From Stichopus chloronotus (Eukaryota > Echinodermata > Holothuroidea > Aspidochirotida > Stichopodidae): a stretch of 64,000 nt of DNA. The notes beneath the pieces are model-generated. The model was not told where the DNA came from and ran no database searches. It worked only from the letters and a program-made list of their open reading frames with translations. The stretch lies in assembly GCA_021234535.1 (NCBI GenBank), contig CM037838.1:17429009-17493008 (forward strand). The letters are read 5' to 3'. A program made the position numbers and the translations under genes. This document shows positions 50,928 to 62,746 of the stretch, piece after piece. Every line of letters starts with the position of its first letter. The first letter of the stretch is position 1.

Positions 50928-53900
50928 CTGCAAAAAAAAAAAAAAAAAAGAAGAAGAAGAAAGAATGCATGAAACATTAGACATATGTTTAATGTCATAC
51001 ACTTTTTTTTTTGTGATGTCAAATTGTATTTTGTGAAGTAAGGTTAGTCAGTCACCCACACACATGCTATATTTACCAGTGATTAAATTGCTATTACTAT
51101 ACTTCGGCACCAATTCATTGGTTTTGAAGAAACAACAAGACAATATCAGAGGATGAATATATTATCGAAGTGGTATAAACCCTCTGGGAGAAACATTCAA
51201 ACGCATGCACATATCCATCCCTCCCCCATTCCCCCTCAAAAAAAAGGCAAACGGACCTTACTGAAAAAAGGCATTTGTTTGACAGAAAAAAACAAAACAA
51301 AACATATTCTTAAAACCTAGCAGCAATGTGGACATGTGCTTGAAAAATTATTCAGAGTAGGTAAGGACAGTGGCATTCTTCCCAAGAAATAAGTTTCCCA
51401 CAGACAAGAAATCAATTCTTTGTTGTTCAAGAATTTCGATTCACTCAAACTTTCAAAAATTCAAATCATGCATCTTCCGTAACTCACCTTACGCATAATA
51501 TTTAGACGTGATAAGGCGTTAGAAGATTTTTGTTGATAAGGATGAGTGGTTTGTCAGTTTATAACAACGATTATAGCAACGATGAAGTCCTTCTTTTACT
51601 CTTCTGACACTTCGGACCTCACCACATAGACCCTTAAATATTATCATGGCACTTGTTACGTCACGATGATAAGCTCATCTTTAAACTATTGTAATAACAA
51701 GACAGCAGTTTGAACAGAGAACTAGATGAGCCAGGTTCTGAATGTCAGAGCCCAACGATAGAATTAGAAGGAAATGGCCACTAAAGAGGATATTTCGCTG
51801 AAAAAAATAAATTCTTTATATCTTTGATTAAGGAAAACCATATCACAATATCATGTTCCGTTTGGGAGTCATGGAGTTTAAAACAAGTATGTTTCAAAAT
51901 GGTACGCATGCACTGTGGGAAATATGTGACGCAACGCAGACACAACTACTTCTATATCCTTTGTATATCTTCTACAATCGTGCATGCTGGAATATGAGTT
52001 GTAACGGTAATCGCCTGGTCATCTACGTTTGTTCCTTTTTTTGTACCTTTTTTTGCTTCATATCGTTATAACAATTAATCGATGAATTTCAAATGGATCA
52101 TTCGAAAAGTGACGTCAGCTTAGCCACACGTCCATAGAGTGATGCGGTTTCTACAGGATGTTTGTCAGAAGTGAATTCTCATTACTGTAGTTCTATATGA
52201 TTGCTCTGTTCAAAGGAAACGTACACGGGGTCTCACATAAGTTAACCCGGTGAATGATAGGACGGATATATAATTTCCCGTGTTATTTGAACAGTCATAT
52301 GGATGTGGGCTGTCATGAATCAGTATCTGCTGGGGTTAAGCGTCACGAGTTTGTTGGCTTCTATATGTTTGGCAAGATCAGCCCCTGACTCCTCTCTCAA
52401 AGAGTTTACATTCTGCCATGTTAGTTTTAAAAATCGACTGTGACTAACGGTCAGTAACCTGCAAACGAAGATTATATACTGAATGACTGTTACACGCGGT
52501 GACGCTTGCCTAAATCTCTAAAACTGCAAATGTCGCCTGTGCCAGTTAGTACGGCCAGACACAGACACGGGATGGTGTGTGGGTACGTGTGTGTGTGTGG
52601 GGGGGGGGGGAGGGGAGGATTCGTAGGATCTTGTACGTAGTTCAATGGCAAATGTGTAGAAGTGATGGTAATCGGGCCACGAGCGATTCACGACTACAGA
52701 ATTTATATTGATGCGGTAAACATTTACATTCCTCTGTGAGACCAGGAAATACTTAAAATCTTTGATCAGTCGAAAATGGGACTATTTGTGGGTACTTTTT
52801 ATTGCAGGTTACTGTTTCTGACGGTGGCAGGTGTTTGGCTTCACTGTACGTGAAACTGGTTGCCATGGTGACATGATCTCTGCACTGAAGTTAATAATAG
52901 CTAGGCTATCTATTCTTCTCCCGGGTGTCTCTCTCTAAGTTTCCTCTTCTCTGTCCGGATAGTAATTAATATAATTTAATGTAAATGGGGCAATTAGAAT
53001 GAACGAACGTCTCATTCCAAAGCAATATTAACACAACAAACGATTAGTGTCTAATGATCGGAATTTGACACTGACCTTCTTGCTCTTTCCACTTCCGGGT
53101 CACATTGCCCAAGTTTCTTCTTCACCTCCTCTTTGTCTAGAGTTGGAGCAAATCCTTCGAAATCTTCTTTGGTTGTAAAAGCCTGAAATAGGCACATTCA
53201 TAAAAAAGAAACGTACCCATACGATTTGCCGAATATTGTATGTAAACGTGTACAGATCTTAACTTTAATCGTCCGTATCGTGATCATGTTGAGTTTTCGC
53301 TCGTCACGTTTTGTACCGACAGGAAATTTTGACACGTGCCAACCCGTTAATCACCCTATTGGGCACGTAAGCACGGATATACGCCAGGACAACATACTGT
53401 ATATGCAGCATTGTCCTCCAGCTTAACACAGTGCTATGCTAGTAAATGGGAAACAGGGTGAAATCATGTAAGGACTTTTCTATTTAGGGTGAAGTTGTGA
53501 TACAAATTGGAGAGCACACTGGAAGACGAAACTCGCAGGAGAACTAGTGCTACCGGGACAAAATTGACCCATACTTCTGAGGATATACAAGTAAAATATG
53601 CAGTAGCCTATACTCGTAGATCAATTAACCGAATGGGTGAATGATCGAGATATATATCGACAAATGCATATGATTTGAGACTAACGTCTGGTTCGGGGGA
53701 AGGGGGTAAGTATGATAAGGTACACATTACCACCATCATACAGGAGACATATTCAGACAATATGCACGACATAGGCGTACCGTAGCACCCGGAAAGTGAA
53801 GGAAATCATTCGAAAATCTTCTCACTCACTATACGGCAGCAATTGTCTGACAGTTTGGACAGCCTACGACCTATATGTAGCCTACGCCAGCAGTTACTTA

Positions 53901-54427
53901 CGCCACCTGTTTCAACGTTCTTTATTTTCATTTGCCGGCATTTATCCGTATGCATTTACTTTCGACTCTTCAATGAATCCGAAAATATATAAAGGCATTC
54001 TTCTTCAAGTGAATGAATATATTTGCAGTGATCGTTTCTGCTCTTAATTGTGGGACGAACCGGAGAACTTCTCAAATGGATTAGCCTATAGGCCCTTTGT
54101 ACTAATGATTGGTTTTGTTACGTAATCACTTCCAAATTGCACATAATTACAGAGTCTCACTGGCCTGTATATGTTCGCTTGTTCAACCCAAAAAGAAAAA
54201 ATGCTTCTTACCATGCAGGCATGCATACACCTTTGACAAAGTTGTGAAACTATATCGATACGTACCTTCTTAACAATTCTTTTGAAAGCGGTGTAGTAAG
54301 CCACTAATATCATTTTCAAGACGTTAAAACATGCATGGGCCACATACAACCGGAATACTTCATTTTCAGTGATGAAAGTACCACCGGCAGCGGCTATCGT
54401 TCTTTCTGAGGATGTTGCGTTGATCAT
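50684..54427 (-). CDS. MGST1: Microsomal glutathione S-transferase 1 (MAPEG family), 3 coding exons, 170 aa
   Basis: Joined on the minus strand: 54,427-54,266, 53,182-53,076 and 50,927-50,684. The protein is a four-helix membrane glutathione transferase/peroxidase of the endoplasmic reticulum and mitochondrial outer membrane that forms trimers and conjugates glutathione to lipophilic electrophiles. Diagnostic stretches are ENEVF (21-25), the MAPEG signature VER-AR-x-x-H-x-NDLEN (84-98), GLLYAL (106-111), HTVAYL (133-138) and LPQPSR (141-146), in the same order and spacing as vertebrate MGST1. Arg130, Tyr137 and Arg146 match residues implicated in glutathione binding. Vertebrate MGST1 is about 155 residues; the extra length is N-terminal. 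Start chosen at 54,427; an upstream in-frame ATG at 54,475 would add 16 residues. Odd points: the stress-sensor cysteine after the first helix is Phe, and the second Arg of the usual RR in the signature is Ser. Confidence 0.93.
50928..53075. other. MGST1 intron 2 (2.1 kb)
   Basis: Contains a poly(A)/GAA stretch next to the acceptor and a G run near 52,600; nothing else identified. Confidence 0.75.
53076..53182 (-). CDS. MGST1: MGST1 exon 2 (cytosolic loop)
   Basis: 107 bp, phase 0 to 2, between TTTCAG and GTCAGT. Encodes AFTTKEDFEGFAPTLDKEEV and on to VERAR, the charged loop between helices 1 and 2. Confidence 0.92.
53183..54265. other. MGST1 intron 1
   Basis: No feature recognised inside. 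Confidence 0.75.
54266..54427 (-). CDS. MGST1: MGST1 exon 1 (N-terminus and helix 1)
   Basis: 162 bp ending at donor GTACGT. Encodes a 20-residue N-terminal extension, then ENEVFRLYVAHACFNVLKMI, the first membrane helix, and FKRIVKK. The minus-strand frame is open to 54,529, so the start is not fixed by a stop. Confidence 0.9.
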
Positions 54428-57400
54428 GTCGTGTTCGATACTGAACTGAGCCACAGCTTGCAGTTGTAACAACATTATTACACATCGTGTAGGAATTTCT
54501 CCCCTCCAGGGAAGTGTATCAGACGACACCGATATACAGTGTGGAATTGCGCCATCGTGCGTCTCGTCGAGCGATTGAATTCTTTTTTTTTTCTTTTCTC
54601 TTCTTCATCTTCTTTGTTTTTTTTTTCTTCTCACCGCGTCGCGACTATTTAAGTCTCATTAGTGGAGGAATAAATTTCATAGACTGGAATGTATTCCTCA
54701 CTTGAAAATTCATTTAGATTGATATATGATCCCTGTGTGTTGAACGTAGAAGCCGATGATTGATTGTAGTATCGTCTCGACTGGGAGTGCTTGATTGTGT
54801 CGGTGAAAACAAATACTATAGAGTTCCGCATATGTTGGTCGGAAACAGCGAATCCAAATAAAGTGCGCGATGAGGAGAACATAGTAAAATTAGCTAAAGA
54901 AAATTGAGGCCGATTTAAATTAACACATTCTGCTCACTGCAAGTTTGTTTCTCGGTGCAGAGAATTCCTCCACGCTGTTCAGGTGCAGGTTAGGAATACC
55001 AGAGTAACGCCATGCTATATGTGCATTCACTCGGCTGTTGCAAATTGTTTAGGTGGATTTCGTAACTCTTTTCACTACAGTTCGTTTTTACAGTAGCTAA
55101 AAAAAGAAAGTGCTAAATAACGATATCGACTCTGATCTCTTTTTGAAGGGTTCATTCCTGGGGTTTGAATATCAAATAGAATTTCTCGGCAATGTAAAAT
55201 CTTTCAGCGTCCAGATGTATTTGCTGAGTTCTCAGTGTGTCGGTTTCTCAGCTGTTATAGAGACGGTTACAAGTGAGCTTTGTGGTTTGAAAATCTTGAC
55301 ACATATAACCTGATCTATGTTTCAGATTACTTTCTTTGAAAGTGACGGTGTCATGAAAATTAGTCGTTCTTCTTTGCATTTCCTTTTAGCTGGGCGTTGG
55401 TCTTTAACCTCTGAACTGCGTGGTTTCGAATGTTTATCGTTTTGTTTATTAATTACTGATTTGTTGTGTGCGTCCTTATGCAATGCCATATGTGGTTTAT
55501 TCCAGGCTTACAGCTGTGTTTGACAGTACTCCTATTGAAGATACCGTGAAATCATTTTTTTCCAGTGGGAGCTCTTATCCAAGATAGCAAGAGAGGGGAG
55601 GGGGAGGGGGAGGGACGTTGTCGTTGGACTCAAAAGCATCCTGGACCATATGGTCGAACCTAAACATTTGAGTCGATCATTTAGGCAAGCTTTCAACTTA
55701 TCAGATCAGGGGAAACTATTTTTACACCCCGAAATTTAAAGAGCTCTGATGGATGGGGCTGAACGGGGGAAGGGTGGAAGTGATGGGCAGGCTTGACAGA
55801 GTCTACTCCGAACTGGCGCGTAGAGCGTGCTGAGAAAAGTTTAGGGTAATAATGGCTCTCAGATTGCAGGAAATGGTATTGCCTCAGTAGTCTCTCTGCA
55901 GGTCTTGTGAATTCTAGCTTAAATATTCTATACTTTTTAGTTACGTGGGAGGACTAGCCGACTGAGGGAAAAGATTTGGAAATGGGGTAAGCAGAGGGGA
56001 CAGGCTAAGAGGGGCACCTCCATCAATTGGCGAGTACGTGTTGGGCAGTAAACATTTTGGATAAAAATGCCTCTCAGTTCGCAGAAAATGGCACTTCTTA
56101 GTTTCTTTTGCTTTGTGAATTTTATCTGAGTAATTGCATTCTTTTGGACATTGGTTTGGAAATTTACACTTCAAAGACACAAAGTTATCACTAGGTTTTT
56201 CTTCCGGCATATGTTTTGCCAAGTTTACCCCTCTCTAGTGAGGACGACCATGTCTCAGACTGCCCCCCTTCCCTTCACCCCCTCCATTTAGCAAATATGC
56301 TGGGACGCAGACTAAGTTATAAGGAGGTCCTTCAGTCCGAAAGCTTTGTTTAAAATAAGAATTACATTACTTACACAAATCATCAAAATGCCTCTAATCT
56401 TTATATAAAAACACACACCGTGACACACAATGAGTGCCAGAAGGCGCCTAAAAATCCGTCTCACATATATATCCTACTGAATTTCGAACAACTTTACTCG
56501 GACCCTCCAAAATTATCAGAATTGACTTCAGCGGTTATTTAGATTAATCAGACGAACGGGAGACTTGTCGCATTTCTCGACGTCTATCTTAAATAAAAAA
56601 TTGAAAGTTTTACCTTTTTTTTCAAATTTTTTCGTTCAACGGGGAGATGCGGGAATTTCCATGAGGGGCTTCAGTTGCAAAATAGTCAAATCGGCATGGC
56701 CGAGCCCATAGGCCCAGAGACATAAAAACTTTGCTATTTTTACTCCCATTGACTTCGCATGTAATAATTTCAAAGTATTTGAAAACATAGTCCCAGCTAC
56801 GATAGGTTCCGAAAATGTCAACAAGTATTTTTTTTTGAGGGGGGGGGGGAGGGGGAATGTTCAAATCCAAAGTAGATTCCACCTGGATCAAACTTTTACT
56901 TCTGACTTTGAACGCAAAAAATAAAAGAAAAAACGAAACTCGGCCTAAGAAGAAATATCACATCTCCGTGAGAGTTGCGGGTTTTCCACAAGACATTTAT
57001 AAGATCAAACCCATATCAAGTCACCAAATCTGAAAAGTAAATTGATGAAGTGAGTTTGATCAATTAGACGTAAACATTTTGCTTTATCGTTGTATTTACC
57101 TCGATTCGTAAACACCCGACGGTCGCTGTGCAGCATCACTTAAACTATGTTATAACCCAGGAAGATGCCTACAAGACAATAATAACTTATCTCGGTGTTG
57201 TCCTGCGTTGGACAGTCTTGATTTGATTTTGTGTTCTTTCGGCTGTTGCTGGTGATACTTTTGTCTAGTCTATGGGTTGAATGGTACTGCAGTATTTCTT
57301 ACCACTGGGGTCTCGTCTACTATAATTCGAAGAGAGTTGGACTTAATTGCCAGTTTAAACTTCATTCATTTAAAGAGCTGGCTAATTATTTATTTGGTCC

Positions 57401-58384
57401 ACTCTAACGAATGACAATAACGTTGGACGTGAATTTTCTATGTTTGCAGTTTCTTCAAACACATTCCATCAATTTAACCACTGAGATCGATTTATACTAA
57501 GCTTAGGTAAGAATTTTGAATGAAAAAAAATCTATTTCGGCAACTGGACTAGCGAGATGAACTAAGTTGACAAAATGTCTGATTTTTCAACTGAATTTTG
57601 CCACTTTTAAGAGTTCGTAGACCTCTTGGAAATGATAAGTTTTCAAACGTCTGTTCTTTTAGAAAAACTGCTGAATAATTCTAAAATGGCGAATTTTAGA
57701 TTTTGTCGGCTTAACATATATGAGATCGTAAATGTCACTAGTGTGGAAAAAAAAAGGATCGTTTTGCTAATTGTAGCACCGAGTGCGCAAGTGTCCAAAG
57801 GTTTGTTCTAACTCCTGGGTTGTGTCATAGCAAAAAGCTGGTCACTTGAAGTCTTTCTGTTGACTTCATGATAGGAAATTCAGCTTCTCTCATAGAGCTG
57901 TCTAGTGAGTGGAATAGTCTACCAGGGTGGATGTCAACTCCATTTTGTCACTGTTTCAAGGAACCTAAGAGACAATTAAGTCTAAGTTGTTGGCAGATTC
58001 TCGTAATTTAACTGTTCTTGGCCGGATAGCATAATTTTCTCCCCATACCCCCCTTTATTTTGGCCCAGGCTACTTTCTGGAAGCATTTTATGGGGCCTTT
58101 GTCCTCTTTTCCCCTTTAACCTGTCAAGGTATGTTGCCGCATAACGCACAGTAGTACATAAATTCCAACGTGATGCTGCCCTCTACAGATAGGCCTATCA
58201 CAAGCAATTCTAATTGAAGGACAAAGTAAGCTACGCATCCACTTTCATTTTATTTATATTTTAGTTCTTGACAAGAAACATTTCTGCTGAGCACATTTGC
58301 CACACCAGTGACAAATTGGGCGGAAACAGATATTGCTTGCGCGAATCATGTCGGTGACTACTAGCACGTAGTGGGGGTTACAAC

Positions 58385-58600
58385 CTAAGCGGAGCGCCAC
58401 CATTGATAGGCGCGGAGTGTCCAAGAAAGTCTTCGCTTTTCAAAATCTCCAAATGGCAGGGAACAGAACTTCCCAGTGTACTTGAACTGCATGTTTACAG
58501 CCTTGGAATAGGGATATCATGTCTGCAACTAATCAATTCTCGCGAAAACAAAAATCAATTTATTAAAATTGATAATACAAATCAGTGTTTCTAAAGTGAT
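58385..58600. repeat. Dispersed repeat, copy 2 (AAGCGGAACGCC family)
   Basis: AAGCGGAGCGCCACCATTGA...GGCGCGGAGTG, CTTTTCAAAATCTCCAAATGG; alignable with 38,520-38,720 over most of its length. Confidence 0.7.
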
Positions 58601-58767
58601 ACAAGAATCATAATAAGCTGCACATCCTTTTCGTTTTATTTTTTTAAGTTCTTTACAAATACTTTCTTGATAAACACATGGGCGAACCGGCGCCTAAAAA
58701 TTGGACGAAAGCCGAGATTGTTTGAACTATAGTAATTATGTTTGTTATTAACTATAGCAGAGTTGCT

Positions 58768-58900
58768 ATCAAAGCGGAACGCCAACATTGGTTGGCAAGG
58801 AGCGTACAACAAAATTTGGGCTTTTCAAAGAGTCCAGCCGGCAGGAAATCTGGTGCAATATATGTTGCATTTATTGCGATCAATTTTCCCGAGAAATTAT
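58768..58900. repeat. Dispersed repeat, copy 3 (AAGCGGAACGCC family)
   Basis: AAAGCGGAACGCCAACATTG, TTGGCAAGGAGCGT, GCTTTTCAAAGAGTCCAG; third, more diverged copy, only about 170 bases after copy 2. Confidence 0.65.
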
Positions 58901-60057
58901 AGCTCCAGTTTACTATGTAGTTCCAACAATTTTTACTCTCGGGTGATTAATTTCTTATTACTTTACTACAAGCGACGATGATTGCATAATAATATCATGA
59001 AGCTATAGTTCTTGTACCGATAACTTTGTAGGCTAAATGATAGCCAGCTGATGTGAAAAATCAATGTTCTGCAATAATGAATTGTACGTAATAAGTGGAG
59101 AAAACATGAAATGAGTGATGTTTGGACTGGGAGAGTGTTGTAAGGGAGGGGGTGCCCCCATCAACTTTTGAGAAATTTTTCACCCACTGGGTAACCTTAG
59201 ATGCAATATTTGGCACATTTTGAAGTCATATTTTTCACATTTTCCGGCTATATCGTCGCACCTAAGCTGTTTGGGGGTGAGACACCCAAACAAGCCCCTG
59301 GTCGCGACACGACATGTGGCGTGGATATGGCTTTGCATATGAAGTTGAAAAAATATTTTTGAAATGGGGCGTCCTCTCTAGGCCCTAAGTCTGCCCCTGC
59401 TGTTTCGGAGTTGCCCTCGTCTCTGGTTGGATATCTGCCTGCAGTATCCTTACAATCATCATAAGGGGGACGAAATCCAGGGGCAGGTTCGAACAAAAGG
59501 GTGTTCCGATGGACGAGAAAAACATAAAATTTGGTTCTATATAACATAACAAGTTTAAGGGCAAAGGAGGGCAAAAGCCTCATAAGGTGCCCTGTAAGCC
59601 TAATCCAGACCCTAAGAATCCACCAAAGAATATTTAATTTATGTACTACACACAAGGGTGACTAATAGGTATAAAACAGCATGTAGATCTCAAACAAAGG
59701 AAAGGTAAACACTGATTATGGCTACGAAGTCTCGAGTAAGAGTATGGATTGGTACTGATTCGTATATGTAAAGTCTCGAGTACGAGTACTGCAAAGTCTC
59801 GAGACCGAGTACCAAATTGAAATTTTCCGAGCACGAGTACAGTCAAGGGCACGAGAAAAAGTGTACTTGAGTGCGAGTCTGCCATATAGCTCTCTTGGGC
59901 TCTTCGTGTTTGTTTGCTTGTTTGTTGTTTGTTTTTTGTTTTTCTTCGTCGGTGGCACGTACGTATAGGAGACTAATTGCCAATCCAATTGAAAATCGCA
60001 ATGACGACATCCAGATTGACTTCCATCGATTCCTATTTCTAAGGATGACTTTGCAAA

Positions 60058-60065
60058 TGACGTCA
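60058..60065 (+). promoter_or_regulatory. Consensus CRE (TGACGTCA)
   Basis: Perfect palindromic cAMP-response element about 70 bases before a possible noncoding first exon that ends at donor CCG|GTGAGC (60,133/60,134). It may belong to the promoter of the gene starting at 62,669. Confidence 0.35.
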
Positions 60066-60079
60066 CATTTCACTGATTC

Positions 60080-60133
60080 ACGATCACTAGCACTGCACTC
60101 TGTTTGCACTGTTAGTGTTAACGGCGACTGCCG
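60080..60133 (+). other. Possible 5' UTR exon of the MABP-type gene
   Basis: Inferred from the CRE upstream, a GC-richer stretch and a strong donor GTGAGC at 60,134. No direct evidence of transcription. Confidence 0.25.
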
Positions 60134-62668
60134 GTGAGCGAAAGTTACCGCTGTGATAGATCAAAATTATTTCGATTTGGACGAGAAATATATTGCCATC
60201 TACCGTGTATGTGTTCTGTGTACGTAAATTCTTAGAGTTGATTCGTGTTTGGCACGTTCAGGTATGGATTTTGATGAAAAATGAACAATATGTTTCGATA
60301 ACTTCCGGTCTGTACGTGAATTTTGTCACTCACTGACTTTGTTACCTGTCATAAGTACCAGTTTTGCGAATAAATATTAGGCATACATCATTGGTGATAC
60401 TGTTGCAGGCGTACAGTATTGGCTAGCACTACTACTACTACTGTACTATTGATTCGATACTCTACAGTTATGTTTCCTTTTGTAAACTAGTTGGGTTGCA
60501 CTTTCGAATGTCTGCAGCATATAGCACACTAACACTGTGTTTCAGTACCATAGACAAATGATGTATTTTTAACCCTGTCACAATTTATTCAAGACCACAC
60601 AAATTAGGACAAGTTACTGTAACTCTTTAAAGTGGGCACATATGGAGACCACAGACCTGGGCTGGTGCAGCTGCCATAGCATTTGAATTTTGATATATTG
60701 ATAATGATATTGATAATGTTCACTTGGACTAACCAGTAAAGAAATTTCAGTGGACCAAGTCAACCCTGTGGCCATTATTTGTACAGTAGGCTGCAATGAG
60801 AAGTATGTTAACCATATGCTATTGCTAAAGAATTGCATGAAAGTAGATGTGAACCTGTTTTAGCCTTCTTCTTTCTGGAAATGGTGATACATCCGCTGAC
60901 CGGACATTCTTCACCAGCCTCGTGACTACTGCAGTTTGGTGGAGCCCCACCATCCTTGAACACAAATTCTGTATATATCAGAAAACATTTCTCAATAAAG
61001 CATCCCACTCCAGCCAGATCGCAGGAAATGGCACCTCCCTGACTTCCCTACAAATTACTACTGGCAAAGAAAGGTAGCCATCTACTATGTGGGCTTGTCA
61101 AATGCTCCTAGCCTAACCTAACATTCACAAATGACAACTTTAAGAAGTACAGGTTTGGCAGATTGAAATAGTGAAGCATTCCAAGACTTTTGTCATTTCT
61201 ACACTACAGTAAGTCAACAGCAGGCACACTTGACGTATACTTTGGAAATAGCTCATTATGTTTTGGGTTGTTATAAAGAAGTCGGAATAATTTCACCTTA
61301 GGTGACCCAATTTTTCATTTAATGAATACATCTTCATTTAAGACAATACTAATTCAGAACAACTGATAGTAACTGATTCATCTGTCTTCTGTAGGTGAAA
61401 CTGTCACAAACTTGGAATGATAGATTTCCTTAACTGTGTATTCAAGGGTCCATGCCATTACACAAAGATAGGCTACTACATTCCAAAGTTTCACCCTGTG
61501 AAATTTACTATTGTCACTAGGCTGAAAAGAAGCTTATTTTCCTATATAATTGTATTCCGTGACAACTGTTGTGCGCACTTTTCCCCTTGAACAGTGAAGT
61601 ACACTATACCGTATACGCTGAATTCATTGGCATACTTTTTAGTGCTTTCACATCTAATCTGGGTATCAGAATGGCATTTTATTAACTGGATGCAAAATTA
61701 TTTCCCGATTCCTTCATGAAGTGAAAAATGACACAACTGCTACAGTATGTGAACACACTGTGTCAGATTGTCAAATTTTGCCCCATGTACACAGCAAATG
61801 GCTCAAAATTAAGAAAAAAGGTGGGTCTTTTCATGAGAATGTGTAGGCGAGGTTATACTTGTAAGACTCCTCCAAACAAATGTGATGTAAGGTACTGTGG
61901 AAATACCAGTGTTAACAATAAAGGTACCCTTTTTTTCGATACCCGATGGGTATAGGAAGAAATTATCCGATTCCGAGTTTTAGGAATTAGTGAAAACCCA
62001 AAAGATGTGAATGCTACATTGCAGTTAATACTGAAGCACTGTCTTGCACACATCATCATAGCATTAGCTATACACTAAAAACATGTATTGTACATGAATA
62101 CAAGATACGACAGGTCATTGAGCAGTTCCTGAGAGTTTTGCCCAAGTAGCTCCCGATTTCTTGCCTGATCCTTACATTAACCTGTTTTCATTACCCAAGG
62201 GCACTTTAGAAAGCTTCCCTGATCGGTTGAATACTCACTGTACGATGGCTTGTTTGAAATTAAACATTAGTCAACAATGGAAAACCTCAGAGCAAATCAA
62301 CTACACAATGTGATGATGGACCCTAGTCTTCTGATAGTACTGTACATTGCATTATGAAAGGTGAATTTCCTCTTGAAAATTTGCTTCTCCCATTCGTTAG
62401 TTTTGCTTCAAAAAATAACAAAGTTTAAACAGGAGACGAGGGTCTGTCACTGCGCTGTCGATCTTCTCTGAGGTTTTTTGTTCTTCTGTCAGAGCTGTAC
62501 TGTAACAGCACACAGTGTGTACAGTATGTGCCTGTCAGGGATTAACTAAGGGCAATTGCAGTGTACACAGGTCTCTTGAAGTTTGTTCACATCAAAGACT
62601 TCTTTTGACTTGTTGATGGTGAGAACTGACTTAAAACAAAATTGGCAAATCTTATGTTTTACCTACAG
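60134..62668. other. Putative first intron
   Basis: No coding sequence recognised. A short repeat (GCAGGAAATGGCACCTCC at 61,021) is shared with 55,868 and 56,083. Confidence 0.4.
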
Positions 62669-62746
62669 ATGAAAATGTCCTGGGATGCTATTACAAATGT
62701 CTGTGTTTTGGAAGATAAGACAAGAGTACCATCTGGCTATGAAGTA
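62669..62746 (+). CDS. First coding exon of an MVB12-like (MABP domain) gene, 3' partial
   Basis: Exon of 26 codons between TACAG and GTGAGT, starting exactly with ATG: MKMSWDAITNVCVLEDKTRV then PSGYEV. The pattern D-x-I-T-x-V-x-V...P-x-G-Y is the opening strand of the MABP domain as in MVB12, an ESCRT-I subunit that helps sort ubiquitinated cargo on endosomes. DENND4 proteins also carry MABP domains, but not at the extreme N-terminus. The next exon would be beyond or near the window edge; I could not find it. The ATG directly after the acceptor could also be an internal Met if coding starts upstream. Confidence 0.5.

Larger units (their letters stand above)
54530..60060. other. Intergenic between MGST1 and the MABP-type gene
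   Basis: The two genes are divergent. This stretch contains the putative MGST1 promoter side, a T-rich tract at 54,580-54,630 and dispersed repeats at 55,850-56,200, 58,385-58,600 and 58,768-58,900. No coding gene supported. Confidence 0.55.

Noticed and set aside
59248..59655. 135-residue minus-strand ORF
   Set aside because: No recognisable domain and composition typical of noncoding DNA; possibly repeat-derived, but not supportable as a gene.
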